A DNA stretch of 64,000 nucleotides from assembly GCF_000247695.1 (NCBI RefSeq), contig NW_004624751.1, forward strand, positions 22,056,456-22,120,455, read 5' to 3'. The notes under the pieces were generated by a model that was not told the origin of the DNA, made no database searches, and saw only the letters and a list, made by a program, of their open reading frames with translations. Below are positions 1 to 12,559 of the stretch, one piece after another. Source of the stretch: Heterocephalus glaber. Its lineage: Eukaryota; Chordata; Mammalia; Rodentia; Bathyergidae. The first letter of the stretch is position 1. Every line of letters begins with the position of its first letter. A program made the position numbers and the translations under genes.

Positions 1-295
1 CATCTTCAAAAATGACATTTTGTGGTAGTTATTAATCTATCACCTTTAGCTGTGTGAACTAATTCAAGATTGAGGGCCAACCCAACATATAGTGAATAAA
101 CTCCTCAATATAACACGTTTACCCTTTCTGATGGGGAGTTAGAAGGGGTTGGGGAGGGAGGGACAGATGAAAAGAAGGATAGGGGAAGGTTAGCAGTGTG
201 GCCAGAGGATGCAGGTGAGAGGGAAGAAGAGAATAACAGTAAAATAAAGAACTCTGAATGAGGACCAAAACAGGGACAACGAGGGAAGATGAACA

Positions 296-470
296 ATGTG
301 GGAGAGCAAGAAAGTGAGTATAAAAGAGAGAGAAAGGAAAGAGAAAAAGAAAGAAGAAAAGAAAAGAAAAAAAGGAGAGAAAAACAAATATTTGCAAAGA
401 GTAGGTAAAAAATTAAAGATAAGAGGAGCAAAAGAAAAGCAAAGATTAAAAAAACAAAATAATAAAACTA
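296..470. repeat. Polypurine (GA-rich) tract
   Basis: The plus strand is nearly all A and G (gagagagaaaggaaagagaa and similar). The long open frames through it on both strands are low-complexity artefacts. Confidence 0.9.
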
Positions 471-559
471 ATTTTAGGAATAAAAAATAACCATGAAGAT
501 GAAGGGCCTCTTTCAGGGTATGTCTCTGCTGTCACAATAGACAACGTGGGTAACAGTGT

Positions 560-930
560 GCACATATAAGTCAATGAGTCTCAGCAAGCTTGTCGCAGAT
601 CCATGAGATTCAGGCAGATTTCTGCCTGCAAGTCCCAAGTTGAGCTCCCTGTCCTCTTATAATGTTGAACTCTGCAGAGTTGTATTGCAGGTTCCAGCTG
701 CCCTTCCCCTGAAGATAGTCCCAGTCCTGATCGGAGGTGAAGATGACTCCAACTTACCCAGTATAGTGGTTTGGTAGTCCAGTGTCCTCTGGGTCTTTGT
801 AGTGTAGAACCAGGTGGCTGTACAGGGGAGCAGGGGAGGGGGGTGTCCAGTGGATTGCTGCTGGGGTGTGGGCTGGTTCGGCGTGTTCCGCACAACTCGC
901 GACCTCGGTAGGGCCCTTATAGACATTTAA
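560..930. other. Unassigned GC-richer segment with a small CpG cluster
   Basis: Contrasts with its AT-rich surroundings. CpGs cluster at about 868-906 (ttcggcgtgttccgcac, actcgcgacctcgg). Overlapping minus-strand frames exist but show no recognisable domain. It could be part of an old LTR or L1 5' region; I cannot tell. Confidence 0.4.
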
Positions 931-1112
931 TATCATAATTTGACACTTTCTCCAAGCCTTCCTGAAGACTTTTGGGTAGAGATACTTCCTCGACAAATTA
1001 ATAAAGTTGAGATTGACTCAGCTATAGCCAGTAGCTTCCCTCAAGGCAGGGAGGCCATTGTTGATGGTTCATCTTCTCTCTGTATTCTCTGTTTTTAATT
1101 TTTTTGGTAGTG

Positions 1113-1124
1113 CCCCCCCCCCCC
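1113..1124. repeat. Poly-C run
   Basis: Twelve consecutive C between tg and atacac. An isolated homopolymer that is likely variable between individuals. Confidence 0.9.
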
Positions 1125-1477
1125 ATACACCTTTCACTTAAACTTGGGAGCTTGCCTTTTTTTTATTCTACTCCCTCATTTCTGCTCTTCAGTCCAGAAA
1201 AGATAAGTAGGCCACACTGGGGGAAGGGAGCTCCCTAGACCAAAGACACACTTTATCCCGAGACCTTGACTTGTCTCCTCTGCTCTCTCCTCTCTCTTCT
1301 AGTCTGACTGGATGTCATGACAGTAGGAGGTGTACTCAGCATCCACTTGCCCCAAAGTGAAGCTGGAAGCTCCTCTTTTGTTTGAGGTCTCATGCAGCTC
1401 ATATTAGTCCACATCAGATACTCTTCTACTTCTCCTTATCCACTGACAACTATTTACAATTCAAAGCCACACTTGGA

Positions 1478-1690
1478 GCCAGGCTTGGTGGCACACACTT
1501 GTAACCTCAGGGAAATGGAGGCAGGAAGATTGCATGCCTGTTTTTGCCCAGCATGCACAACTTAGCAAGACCCTGTCTCAAAAACAAAAACAAAAACAAC
1601 AAACCCCATAAAATATAAAAGAAAACAGGGCTGAGAATGTAGCTCAGTACAAAAGCTCTGGATCTACACTTAATCATTCTAATAATATTG
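1478..1690 (+). mobile_element. B1 monomer + ID half dimeric SINE
   Basis: A 7SL-derived B1-like first half (gccaggcttggtggcacaca, then gaccctgtctcaaaaac) is followed by an A-rich linker and an ID-like second half from 1628 (gggctgagaatgtagctcag). The same two-part layout recurs near 20.6 kb and 33.0 kb. This composite is typical of non-murid rodents. Confidence 0.8.
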
Positions 1691-1754
1691 TTCACATTTT
1701 TGGTTCTGAGGTTTCCACTCAGATATCACTAGCTCTGATGCCCATCTAACACAG

Positions 1755-1905
1755 TAGGTTTCAACTGTAGCTGCATCAGAGTGGACTTTAGAGTGATTGA
1801 TGCCTGGGTCCTCCCTTCAGAGATTCTGACAGTTTGTCTGAGATGAGATTTGTCAGGCTCCCTGCGTGATTCTAATTGCAGTCACAGTTACCATTTGCAG
1901 AAGTA
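1755..1905. mobile_element. MER20-like hAT-Charlie DNA transposon fossil
   Basis: Remnant pattern: gtaggtttcaactgtagctg, catcagagtgga, agagattctgacagtttgtc and tgcgtgattctaattgcag. These resemble the two arms of MER20 (recalled). Much diverged. Confidence 0.5.
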
Positions 1906-2239
1906 GAGTCTAAATATAGAGAGAATGAAATCAGAGGCAGACATACCCAGAGGCTGTTCCTGGAATTTTCTTCAGCTGTACTCACTCACACCCCTAACCA
2001 CCTGGATTTCCCTAAATTACTCTAATTCCCCCTCAACCTCTTACAGTCTTGGTTCTTTTTCCTGAATAAGCATCCTCTCCTGTCCACATCACTGCCAAGT
2101 TCATACAAACTCCACCTGTAGGTCTTTTTCCAGCTGTAATTTCCTAAGTTTACTTGGTCACCTGAGACCATGTGCACCTTCTCAGAGCAGCAAGTTTATC
2201 CCTTCTGTAAGGAATCACTCCACTACAAGTGTGAAAAAC

Positions 2240-2460
2240 ACAAGGGGTCCAGTACTTGGATACCAGACTGCCTGCATCCAAGTCCCAGAACCATTACATT
2301 CTATCTGTTTGACATGCATGGTTATTCAGCATCCCTGAATACATCTACAAAATGGAGATAATAGTTGTATTTCCCTTATAAGGTTATTAGAAGGATGACA
2401 TGAGCTAATTCACACAAAACACTCAGAATAGTGGCTCTTACACAATAAGAACCATAATGA
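2240..2460 (+). repeat. MIR SINE fossil
   Basis: It holds the MIR central pattern: ctacaaaatggagataatag, ttataaggttattagaagga, tgacatgagctaatt, agaatagtggctct. Confidence 0.7.
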
Positions 2461-3734
2461 TATAATTTTTAATTACATAATTATTTTTAGTTATATGATT
2501 CATGGCTTAATATCTCTCTAAAATGCAGGCTCCGTGAAGACATGCCCATGTCTTTTTATTTTTCTCTTCTCTGCTTTATTCTTAATGCTACATTGGAAAT
2601 ACAATGAGATTCATGGAAGAAGTGAACACATACATAATACAAATAAATAATTATGGATATGTTAGGCAAAGTCTTACTCACAGAGTTGTCTTGTAAATAT
2701 CTGTCATCATTAAAGGTTCTCCAAATGCATGGATTTTAAAGCCTTACTAAATAGCAAATGGTAAATTTCCCAGTGAGATTGTTGTTTCTATGTTTCTATA
2801 ACTTTAAAAATCTAAAAATGTGATTTTTCTTCTCACATTTTTTCTCTTAAAGAGCCAACATTTAAAATGAAATAAGCAGGCAAAGGTTTAGTTGTGGACT
2901 TTGGCAAGATGTATAACTCAAAAACTGGATAATTGAGTCTTAAGTAAACATAAATGAATGGTACTTTGTTAGTATGTAGGAAATATTAAATAATAATAAC
3001 ACCAGCATAAAGTTTAGTATATCTTATTTAATTCATAAAACTAATAAACCATTAAGCATCTACCTGAGGGCTACTGCCCCTTAACTTTTAATTTAAATTG
3101 ATTTTATGTTTAATTTATGAATGCTCAAAATATTATGAAATTAAAGAGAAATGCAACCTCATAAATCAATGTGTTCTAGATTGCCAGTTTAATTTCCATA
3201 TTGATTTAGTGCCCAGGCTAGTAGTGTTTGCTAAAACCCATAAAACATAAAATCATCATTGAATAATGGGTCCGATGGATGAGACAAGTGTCATAGCCAA
3301 AGAGTATTCTCTAATTTTTCTCCATGGTAGAAAAATAAGCATAGCATCGATAAGCCAGATTTTCACTTTTGGTTTTTTCGTCATTCCTGCAGGCACTTAT
3401 ATTATTTAATCTTTTGTTTTCATCTCAATTGATGGTATATGAGATAGAGAAGTAAATTTGGCTTCTTAATAAAAAAAAAGTGCTGTGTATTGGTTTCAAA
3501 CATTTTTGTTTAATACAACATACTATGACTTTTAATTATAACAATTATAACATAAAAAGGTTAATGGTAACTAGATTTGGGAATTGCTCTTAGTTGGGAA
3601 ATTATATACATATGCATATTTGAAGATATTGGAAAAAGTTTAGTCTTTATTGGTAATATAATATTGATTCTAATTTATGTTATTTTATACTACTCCTTGT
3701 ATTCCCGTGAGTCAAATTTAAAATTCTTTTCATG

Positions 3735-3843
3735 GAAAGGCATAAAAAAGAATCAAGATGTGTTATGTACATATGCCAACTTCCCATAATAAATGTAATT
3801 ATTATGTACTACAAACATGTACCAATTAAAAAATAATAAAATT
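3735..3843 (+). mobile_element. L1 3' tail fragment
   Basis: gaatcaagatgtgttatgta, aacttcccataataaatgta and acatgtaccaattaaaaaat match the L1 tail family near 25.5 and 55.1 kb. Confidence 0.65.
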
Positions 3844-3884
3844 CCTTTCAGAAAAGAAATAGCAAAAACAAACTTCTAAGTAGC

Positions 3885-4040
3885 AGAAATTCTGGAATCA
3901 GAATAATGGAATTTTTCTCTTGGCTCTACCACTTAATAGCTGGCAACTTGAGCAAGTTACAAAATGGAATAACACACATCAAATACTTCTCATCATGGTA
4001 ATAAGTCAGTAATAAGTATTCAATAAATGTTGACCATATT
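3885..4040 (+). repeat. MIR SINE fossil
   Basis: ggctctaccacttaatagct, gagcaagttacaaaatgg and gtattcaataaatgttgacc follow the MIR consensus order. Confidence 0.6.
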
Positions 4041-4179
4041 CACGTGACAATGACAACAGTGACAACAGTAGTAATATTAATACTACACTGTGACATAAGA
4101 TAATTTAAAATTCATACATAACACTTATTTTAATATCATTTTGTTTTTCATCTTTGTTTCTGTTCTAATTTTTGAATGC

Positions 4180-4345
4180 TTATAAAGTGCGAAATATGCT
4201 TTCCCATGAGTTGCTTATTTAATCATCACAAAAATCCATTCAAGTGGGTGCTAATTTCATTTTTGTTTTACAGATGAGTAAACTGAGGTATGAGAGTTAA
4301 GTGACCTGATCAAAGTCACAAAAGTCATAACAGAGAAGCCTCTTT
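4180..4345 (-). repeat. MIR SINE fossil, minus strand
   Basis: The plus strand shows reversed MIR: tttacagatgagtaaactga, ggtatgagagttaagtgacc and caaagtcacaaaag. Confidence 0.75.
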
Positions 4346-5280
4346 ATGGTCTTCACTTGGACATACGAGTGTGTTAATCCACCCTCCCCTTCCCTCTGTC
4401 AAATGCCCTGGCTGATGGCTGTGGCCGGCTGAGTGTTCACCCAGGCAAGCTGTCTTCTCTTTGCTTGTCCCCTGTTGTACCGACTTGTTTTTCAAGCTTT
4501 TAAAGGGTCAGATACTTGTTTCCAAATCTGTGTGGGCTGTACTTGTCAATGTTGGCACATTAATGAATTGTCACTTAAATACCACATAAATCAATACAAG
4601 GTATCTGAGAAAAGGTAGAAAATTATTTCCATGAAAAATAAGTTGAATTTTTTCAACAAGCTTTTGGATTACAGATAGATGAGACAAACTATAAATCTCT
4701 AGGAAGAGCCTATATTCAGATGGCCTTTGAATTGCCTAAAGAATCCTATCAGGGAACTGTACATGTGCCATGGGGGTGGTTTAAACAAGACTGGAGATGT
4801 ATTCATCAACAGATCCATCCTCAAAGACAGAAATTTGTCCTCTGCCCGCAACAAACAAGTCATACTTTTTGTATCATTTTTAGGATTTCCTGTTTTAATC
4901 AATATTTAAAATTAATAAATCAACCATAGCCAAACTTTGTCAAGATAAGATATACCATAAAACTGTAGAAAATTAAAGGTAACTATCAGATCTGTTGTTT
5001 GGTAAAGGACAAAAAAATGTTAAATTGTGAAAATCAACAAGAGAATTTAATATTAATAACTTTTAAAAAACAGGTTAAAACAAAAGTTAACAGTAAAAAA
5101 TTGAAGTGAAATATTTAAATTAAAAATTAAAATTAAAGAATTCTTGAATTCAATAATACTCTTTAGGATCAAGTGAAAGAACTTGGAGTTTTCGCACATA
5201 CCCATTTTTCTCACTATCTCCTCTAACTCTGTTTCTCAAAATTATTCTAGATCTTGACTGAGTTGATGGGGGGAGCATAT
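4345..5280. other. Unique AT-rich sequence, nothing recognised
   Basis: I see no gene, RNA or repeat here. It has A/T-rich runs around 4970-5150. Confidence 0.5.
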
Positions 5281-5329
5281 GTTAATACTCAAGACACAGA
5301 ATTCTTTTTTATTCTTATCTACTTTTTAT

Positions 5330-5430
5330 TGCCATACTCCATCATTAAGTCAACCAATATGTATCAAGTACCAACTGCATGTCAAGCACTGTGTGAAAGT
5401 CTCAGAATATGGTGCTGAGCCTGATGAAGA
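5330..5430. repeat. L2-like fossil
   Basis: gtcaaccaatatgtatcaag and ccaactgcatgtcaagcact match the L2-type 'caacaaatatttattgagcg ... tgccaggcact' pattern. Confidence 0.45.
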
Positions 5431-5527
5431 ACTCATTCCTTCAGTCACACATCCATCTTTATGTATCCCCATTCATGCCTGCATTCTTTCAATTACTCAA
5501 TAATTGGCATTGATTAGTATCAACTAC

Positions 5528-5905
5528 GAGTTCTTGGTGTTGAGACATAATACATGACATCCACAATTTAAATGATGAAAATTTTACACATGATCTCAAC
5601 CAAAAGGTCGAGAAGTGATTAAAGGATGAAAATTTTAATTTGGCTCATGGTTTCAGGGGATTCAGCCCATAGTAAGTTGGATGCAAGGCATAAATATTAT
5701 GATGGAAGAGCATGGGGAGCAAAATTGCTTAGTTCCTGGCAGGTGGAGCAAAGGAACAGTGTCAGAGAGGAAGAGGCTAAGGACAAGATATGGATGTCAA
5801 AGCCACATCTCCATGACTCACCCAGACACACCTAGAAGTGTGTTCCACCAATCTCCTTGCAGGTCCCAAAGCCAATCAAATTGATACCACACCCTCACCA
5901 CTACA
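5528..5905 (-). repeat. MaLR-type LTR-like repeat copy, minus strand
   Basis: One of nine copies of a roughly 400-base family. Shared blocks here are gacataatacatgacatcca, ttaatttggctcatggtttc, a stretch near gatggaagagcatggg, and cacatctccatgactcaccc. The minus strand has the layout of MaLR LTRs, ending with a ctgtctcaa/gtgatgaaaa-type motif. The family name is by resemblance only. It is interrupted by the U2 fragment. Confidence 0.6.
5585..5619 (-). pseudogene. Tailless U2 snRNA retropseudogene fragment (first ~35 nt), minus strand
   Basis: Read on the minus strand this is the U2 5' end (atcacttctcgacc... to gtgta) with about five substitutions, most of them C/T or G/A transitions, two at former CpG sites. 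It is older than the copy near 19.85 kb. A direct repeat, gatgaaaatttta, lies at 5574-5586 and 5625-5637; extended outwards it is 16 of 17 bases. There is no poly(A). It lies inside an LTR-like repeat copy, so it is younger than that repeat. Confidence 0.85.
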
Positions 5906-7425
5906 TCATGTTAGTTTTTTATTATTACATAACAAATTGCCACAAACTTATGAGCTTAAGCATCCATTCTTTAGCTCATATTTCTGTAGGTTAGAAGTAT
6001 AGCGTGGTCTGAATGGATTACCTGCACAGGCTTACAAGACCAAAATCAAGCTGTTAGCAGTACTATATTACTTTGTAGGATCTCTGGAGAAAGCAAATCT
6101 ACTTCCAAGCTCATTCATGTTGTCTCTAGAATTCAGTTTGTGATAATTGCAGGACAGAGGTCATAGTATATTTTTTAGATGTTAGTTTGGAGCTTCTCTT
6201 AATATCTAGAGACTGCAACTATCCCTTGAAGAGGTTTCTTCATCTTAAAGTCAGCAAGGACACATAAAAGTCTTCTTCAACTTAGAATCCTAGACTTCCT
6301 CTGTTACAACCAGCTGGAGAAAACTGTCTTCACTTTAAGGAATCCAGTGAGGAGATCAGGTCTGCTTACATACTTTTGATTCTTAATGTCAACTATGTCA
6401 TACATCATAAGTTAATCATAAGAATAAAATCTGTGAAATGCACAGTTTCAGAAATTATAAAGATTATGAACACAGTATAATTGGTAGGGGAAGGAAATCT
6501 TGAATCTTGTGGACCTATTGAAAGTAGGCATTGTATTGGTAAATTTTGTTTTAATTTATGTAGATGATTTTTCAAGTTCTTGCTTTGCCTTTATACATTC
6601 TTCACCTTGTTGTAGAGCTTATATACCTACAAAAATTATGCATCCCGTGAATATTATGAAAGGTTATTATAATATCTGTGAGTAGGATGAAGTATAGGAG
6701 TTATTTCCTTGGAATAGAAAATTCCATTTAAATGTGAAGATGAGAGAATAATGATATAGGGCTAAGCCAGGGGAAAGCCAAAACAGAAGACAAGAGATGT
6801 TAGGAAGGATAATCAGTAGTACTTGATTATCAATAAGATTAAAGATTAGAAAATAGACTTATTCAGGATATAAGTAATACCCAGATTCCTGATCTCCCTA
6901 ACTGAGTAGGTGATGATGAGATCTTTTATGATGATAAGGAATACAGGAGCCAACTAATTTACAGAAGGAAGGAGAACAATGATTTCTAACTCAATTTTGG
7001 GCCTACTGAGTTTAGGTTGCCCAGAGCACACTGTCCTATAGATAACTAGTGGATGTTTGGATATATGGGCCTCAGAATTGGAAGAAAAAACCTAGTATTC
7101 ATATAATTTTAGGAAAGATACAAGAACTAGGAGAAGTCACAGGAAAGGTGAACATGTCCTATGATAAATATTTAGGATAAAAGAGAAATGAACAAAGAAC
7201 TTGTCTGTTCTCTGCTCTCTGGGGGACAAAACAATTTAACATGAGTAGTAGAAGAAAGGAAAAAATAGGCAGAAAGAAATCTCCTATGGTAATTTCTAAA
7301 CCCTATGGAGGAAGGAATGAAAAAGGAGAGAGATGATGAGCTTTATATGATATAATACAGAAGAGATTGTGATAATGATAGCAAATAACAAGTGTACTTA
7401 CTGTGTGAAGAGTGCAAGATATTTT
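5906..7425. other. Unique intergenic sequence
   Basis: No coding or RNA feature seen. Parts near 5920-6400 look like old LTR or L2 sequence, too decayed to name. Confidence 0.45.
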
Positions 7426-7605
7426 CTATCATATAAAACATTACTAATTCTTATGACATCCTTGAATGGTAAGCACTATCAATTTGTTTTCCATTTGAGT
7501 AAACTGAAGTCTAGGTTGCTGAAGTAATTGGTACAGAGATAGGCACAAATGTAAGCTCTACTGGGATTTAAATTCAGAGAAGACCAGTTCTGGACCACAT
7601 CATCT
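7425..7605 (-). repeat. MIR SINE fossil, minus strand
   Basis: aagcactatcaatttgtttt, ccatttgagtaaactgaagt and a later ggatttaaattcagag block follow reversed MIR. Confidence 0.65.
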
Positions 7606-7690
7606 CCCTAACATATTACACTACCTCCTCATTGCTACATGAAGTAAGAACTAAAAAGAGTATATTTAAGTGATGAACTAAGAGATCATC

Positions 7691-7762
7691 TTTTTGTTGT
7701 TGTTGCTACTGAAGATTAAATCCAGGGCTCCGTACTTGCTAAGAAAGTGTTCCCCAGCCCAC
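7691..7762 (-). mobile_element. Old ID/tRNA-like SINE fragment
   Basis: On the minus strand it starts gggctggggaacac and carries a decayed B-box region (gagccctggatttaatc) before a CAA-repeat tail. It is too diverged for a firm subfamily. Confidence 0.5.
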
Positions 7763-7764
7763 TT

Positions 7765-10030
7765 TTTATTTTTATTTAAGAAAGATAACTTTTTATATTG
7801 GCCCAAGGGCCAACATGTTTGTGTTTATCTCTGTTGAAAATTTCAAACATCTGGACAGGATGCTAGTGTGGTTGAAATGCAAAGGTAAAGTAAATACTTT
7901 GACAATGTTAGCTGTATATCTAAGGAGTTTGGCTCCAAAGGCTATGCAAGAGGTATTAAAGAAACAGAAGGAAGCATTAAGTGAAATTGTTCTGTTTATA
8001 TATTATTATTAGTTGTATATTTGTATTATAACTTAGCACATCTTTTATGATGAGGGATTATTTATTCTCCTCCTCAGAGCAGTTTCCCCATGTCTTATAG
8101 TGCTGGGTACAGCGTATGAACTTTATAAAGGTTTTCTGGTTGACCTAATGAAAAGGAAGGAGCAAGATTAATGTCAAATTCTGAGTATCAGTCATATGTA
8201 ATAGGTTTATCATTGTGCCAGAAATTAGATATTTATGCTAGAAATAGATGAAATAGATACCCAAAATGTAATAATGGATCCTAGTCAGGTTATAACAGTG
8301 TTTAGCTGACTAGGAGCATGTAAACAGAGAGTGAAAGAGCTATTATTATTGATTGCTTTCCAAGTGTTGGCTTTATATGAAGAAATTTAACTGAAAATAT
8401 ACCTTTATGGGCATGATCAAATCAGGAGTAGACAAGGGAGTTGGAAGTTGTAATTTAATTCATCCACATATGCAACAGCTATGGGATGCCCAGTATAACC
8501 TGCCTATATCACACATGGGACCCAAGTGTTGAGCCACAGGGAACTGGAATCATCAAATATTAAGGTCAAGTTCAAGTAAACCACACATAGGAAGGTATGG
8601 ATGACTTTGTCAAGGATAAGCAAGATGAAAAACAGTAGAATGATTCAGTCCTATTGTCACACATACAAACAAACCTGCACTCATGTTCATGAGTCATCTT
8701 TGAACTGGGGAAAATACATAAATGTAACCATACATAAATATAACTAAAACTGATGTTTTTGAAGGGCTCTTTTGGATATGCATGTTCTCAATTTTATTTT
8801 TTGATTATCTGTAAAGAATCTGTTTCTATCTTGATCTTACTGTTTAAATTGATCCATCTGGTTTTATTAAGGTACCACCATTAATTCCTCTTGGGATTTC
8901 TGGGATCCTCCCTTTCCTTCACTCAGACATTCAATTGGGTAGTAGGTCTTTTTGCTTGAGAAGTTTTTACATCTGCCTCTGAGAGATTTCTTTGTATAGT
9001 TTCAAGGTCAGTATGCCACTATACTGGGAAGGTACTATTCCACAATAGTCATAAAACTTGACATACCACCGTACACCCAGCAGCCATTCACTATGTGTCT
9101 GGTAGAAGCATAATTCTCCTCTCCCTCTCTGCCTTCTCTCCTACTACTACAGTCCTTATCATAGCTTATCAGAGGTTTACCTCAAGCCTCATCTCCTCTT
9201 TAAAGCACATCCTAAATACTCAAGTCTCCAGGACAATTCATACCTCCTGTGTATCTTGTTTAGTTTTCTATCAGAATACTTATACTACTAATTTCTTCAT
9301 GGTTTTTATTAAATATTTTATTTTCTTTTATTAATTTTAACTTGTTTACATTATTCTTCTTACTATCCTGTAAGTCATGTGACTAGAGAGTCAATTTGAT
9401 TCATTTTTGGATGTACATTTTTGGATGTACAGAACCTAGGTATATTCCTATACCTAGGAGGTATCTAATAACTTTGTTAAACAATTCAAAATTTTTTGCT
9501 TATTTCTAGGTTATGACTATTTTGTTTAGGTAAAATTCATGCTTGTAAGCAGAGATCATGTATTCGAAATTCCTCAGACATAACATTATTTTGGTACATG
9601 GTAGTTGCTTACTATTGCTCATTACTGATGATGTTTATGTTAATTTAGTTTGTCTATAATCTAAAAATATGACATGCTCATTTTCCCAAAAGGCACAGCT
9701 AAGTTTTGGATGAGGATCAGTAAACTAGTGCAGTTTCTGATAGAAAATAAGGAACTTACCATGATTCTAGGAGATAGTAGAATAGCCACCTAATTAGTTA
9801 GTATATGTTGAATATCTAAACTGCATGGAATATTCCACACAAGAGTGAATGATTGCACTATCTGCGAGATGAAAATCCACTGGATCTTGTTACTTGCTTC
9901 CTCTCATACTACTCACAAACGTTTGCTTGTATCAACATTCTAACATAAAACTTTGGCTAAAACCAGATATTTTATAGACTACATATGACCCCAGCTTTAT
10001 TGCAGTTTCTTTCATAAAGGCAGAATCTAT
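7765..10030. other. Intergenic sequence, mostly unassigned
   Basis: No gene seen. At 9404-9431 a 14-base unit (tttttggatgtaca) is repeated in tandem, followed by a small palindrome, cctaggtatattcctatacc. A short frame at 9095-9334 has no recognisable domain. Confidence 0.45.
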
Positions 10031-10034
10031 ACCC

Positions 10035-10410
10035 CTACCTCTAAAGCCTGGACTGTCCTTGCTATGATATGCTCTGTCCAATAGAATAAAGTGGAAATGG
10101 CAGAAATGATGTGTGGATTCAGGAGCCAAGTCTTCAAGGCTTCAACATTTTGGTCTGTTGGAATGTTGTCCAGGGATGGAAATGCATGGAATCTCAGGAT
10201 GAAAGGACATATGGAGAGAGAGGCCCAACCTCCCAATGATCCCAGCTGAGCCTGTGTCCTAGCTGTTATAGCTGATGTCCACCACATGAATAAGGCAAAG
10301 TGCGACCAGTAGAAGAGTCACCCAGTCAACCCATGGGAGAGTAAGAAATAGTGACACACAATTGCTTTAAGCCACTAAGTATCAGGGAGAGACAACTGAT
10401 AGAGGCATGG
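10035..10410 (+). repeat. MLT1-like MaLR LTR fragment
   Basis: Seen: tgctctgtccaatagaataa, gaaatggcagaaatgatgtg and a 3' end with tgctttaagccactaagtat, matching the general MLT1 pattern (cell-entry-type 'gccaataaaatg', later 'aagccactaag'). Confidence 0.5.
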
Positions 10411-11227
10411 CAACAAATGGCAAGTTTTGGATTCCTTTCCCTAACAAAGTAGAGTTATCAATGATCAGAATATCTCTTTAGTGGTCCCAGAGATCCTGAC
10501 TAGAGGAAGGTTATGCAGTGAGATTATGAAAGTATTTCCAGCTCATTATGACAAGCAACAGAAATAGAAAGGACTTGAGCAAGCACATGTTCATACATAT
10601 TGATTTTGTAAATCTTCAATTCCTGGCAAGAAAGGGTAAAACAAAAGCTAATCAGACTAATGAGAGACTCTTCTACATGTTACAGTGCTTCAAAAGTTAA
10701 AACAGTGAAAATTCAGTTAAAAAATATTTAAAAGCTGACAAAGAAAGCTTAGAAATTTGAAAAAGAAATACTGCAAGACAAAAATCCATTAATATTCAGT
10801 AACTTCCACTCAGCTTCTCCAAATGTGAGGGAATCAGTAATGGGGTCAGATCTTTCCTGAATCAGAATTCTGGTTAATTCAGATACCCTGGGAAAAAAAA
10901 GCCTAAAAATTCTCAGAGCTGAACAGAGAGTGATAGCTAAGATTAACTGGAAAATCCCTCAGAGGGGGAAGTATGTATTGCCTCAATTTTTCCTTGCATG
11001 CCATATAACACACGGACAAATAACCATTTTGCTTCTGTAATTACTTAGAGTAAATAACAAAATTCTTTTGAAACATACAATGTACGACAAACTTTGTCAA
11101 TGGATTTGAATCTTAATATGTTTTAGTGTGTGACATATGTCCACAGCCCAAATGGTTCACTTTTGATTTCACACATCATCATGAGTTCATTTAACATATT
11201 CTTATATAAGTTATAAAATGAGGATCA

Positions 11228-11319
11228 GGGCCAGGGATTTAGCTCAGTGGTTTCGCCACCTGCTGCGCAAGCGCAAGAACCCGCATTCCATCTGATCCCT
11301 GGTACAAAAAAAAAAAAAA
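11228..11319 (+). mobile_element. ID-type SINE
   Basis: It starts gggccagggatttagctcag and ends with a B-box-like stretch, ccctggtac and a run of about 14 A. Short flanking repeats (aggatca at 11221, and tggatca just after the tail) mark the target site. It still carries CpGs, which suggests a fairly young insertion. Confidence 0.88.
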
Positions 11320-11429
11320 TGTGGATCACATATTAACATTTTGTCTGAATGTAAAGGTCACTATGCATTAAAATAGAATTAGCAAATATTTTCTTCTTAA
11401 TCTACAAGAAATGGATCACATAATAATAA

Positions 11430-11640
11430 TATTTATAGCTCTTACACTATAGGCACTATTCCAGTGACCTTTGTAAACATTAATAGTCTTTGTCCTCATA
11501 TAATAATGCTATGCAGTAAATATTAAATATATTCCCATTTTACAGATAAGAAAGCTGATACAGAAGCAGGTACACCAATTTGTCCATGGTTACATGGATA
11601 ATAATTACAGAGTTGGAATATGAGCCTGTGCAGCCCCTCT
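11430..11640 (-). repeat. MIR SINE fossil, minus strand
   Basis: ggcactattccagtgacctt, cccattttacagataagaaa and ttggaatatgagcctgtgca follow reversed MIR. Confidence 0.75.
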
Positions 11641-12559
11641 TTCGAGTATATACTTTTAGCCTTTATGTTTTAATTCTCCTCAAAAAAAATGGGTGACATT
11701 TATCTTTTAAATAATAAAGACAAAAATTTTAGATTTTCCTGGGCCCACAAATACACTTTTAGTCTATCAGTAGCTCCCACGCTCCCACATTAGTTGAGCA
11801 GGGACTGACCTTGTGCAGACAAGTTATATCCAAAGGGAGGAAAGGAGTTGCTGTATGTAGATCCTTTTTCAAGTGCATTATGAGAACAAAAGGGTATTGA
11901 TATCATAATATCATTATATACATGGGAAATTTCAGAGGTCCCCAAAGGGCAAGTGAACAGGCCAAAGATCTATTTATTGATTGCTTGCATAGAAAATATT
12001 ACCAAGACAGTCAAACCATGGCTTTCCCACCTTTGTGTCTGAACTGGTTTTGTCTCTTTCAAATGTGTCTCAAAAAGAGGTTTGTCTCAAGAAGAGATGA
12101 AACTTGATGATGTATTATGGTTTATATGTAAATATTTTGGCACTTAGCAAATAGGATGCTTCCCTGACATTACTTTTCATATTTAATGTTTTCATAGTAC
12201 AGAACTTAAAAAATAATTAAAAGGAGAAGAAATGATCTAAAAATATGTGTTCAATAATCACCCTGCATCACCTGACAGCTAAAATCATATATGATGTTTA
12301 GTTTACCACGAGTTCTTAGAATTTTGAGAGTCAAGGGATTTTTTGAAACTAGAGATGATTTCACTCACCAGAATACACATAAGTAAATTTTTCCAATTTC
12401 TTTATTGGGCCAATGATTCTTTAAAAATCTATCCACAAACTTCCAGTTTAAATAATTCCACTTCATCCTCTATATTTTTTAATTCATTAAATGGCATGGA
12501 CCAGAGATGTAAATGATGTATCTACTATATGTTAGTGTTAATAATGACTATTATCACAA

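Noticed and set aside
105..490. Several frames of 60-108 codons, rich in F/L/S or K/E
   Set aside because: Low-complexity purine/pyrimidine tract read on both strands; no domain.
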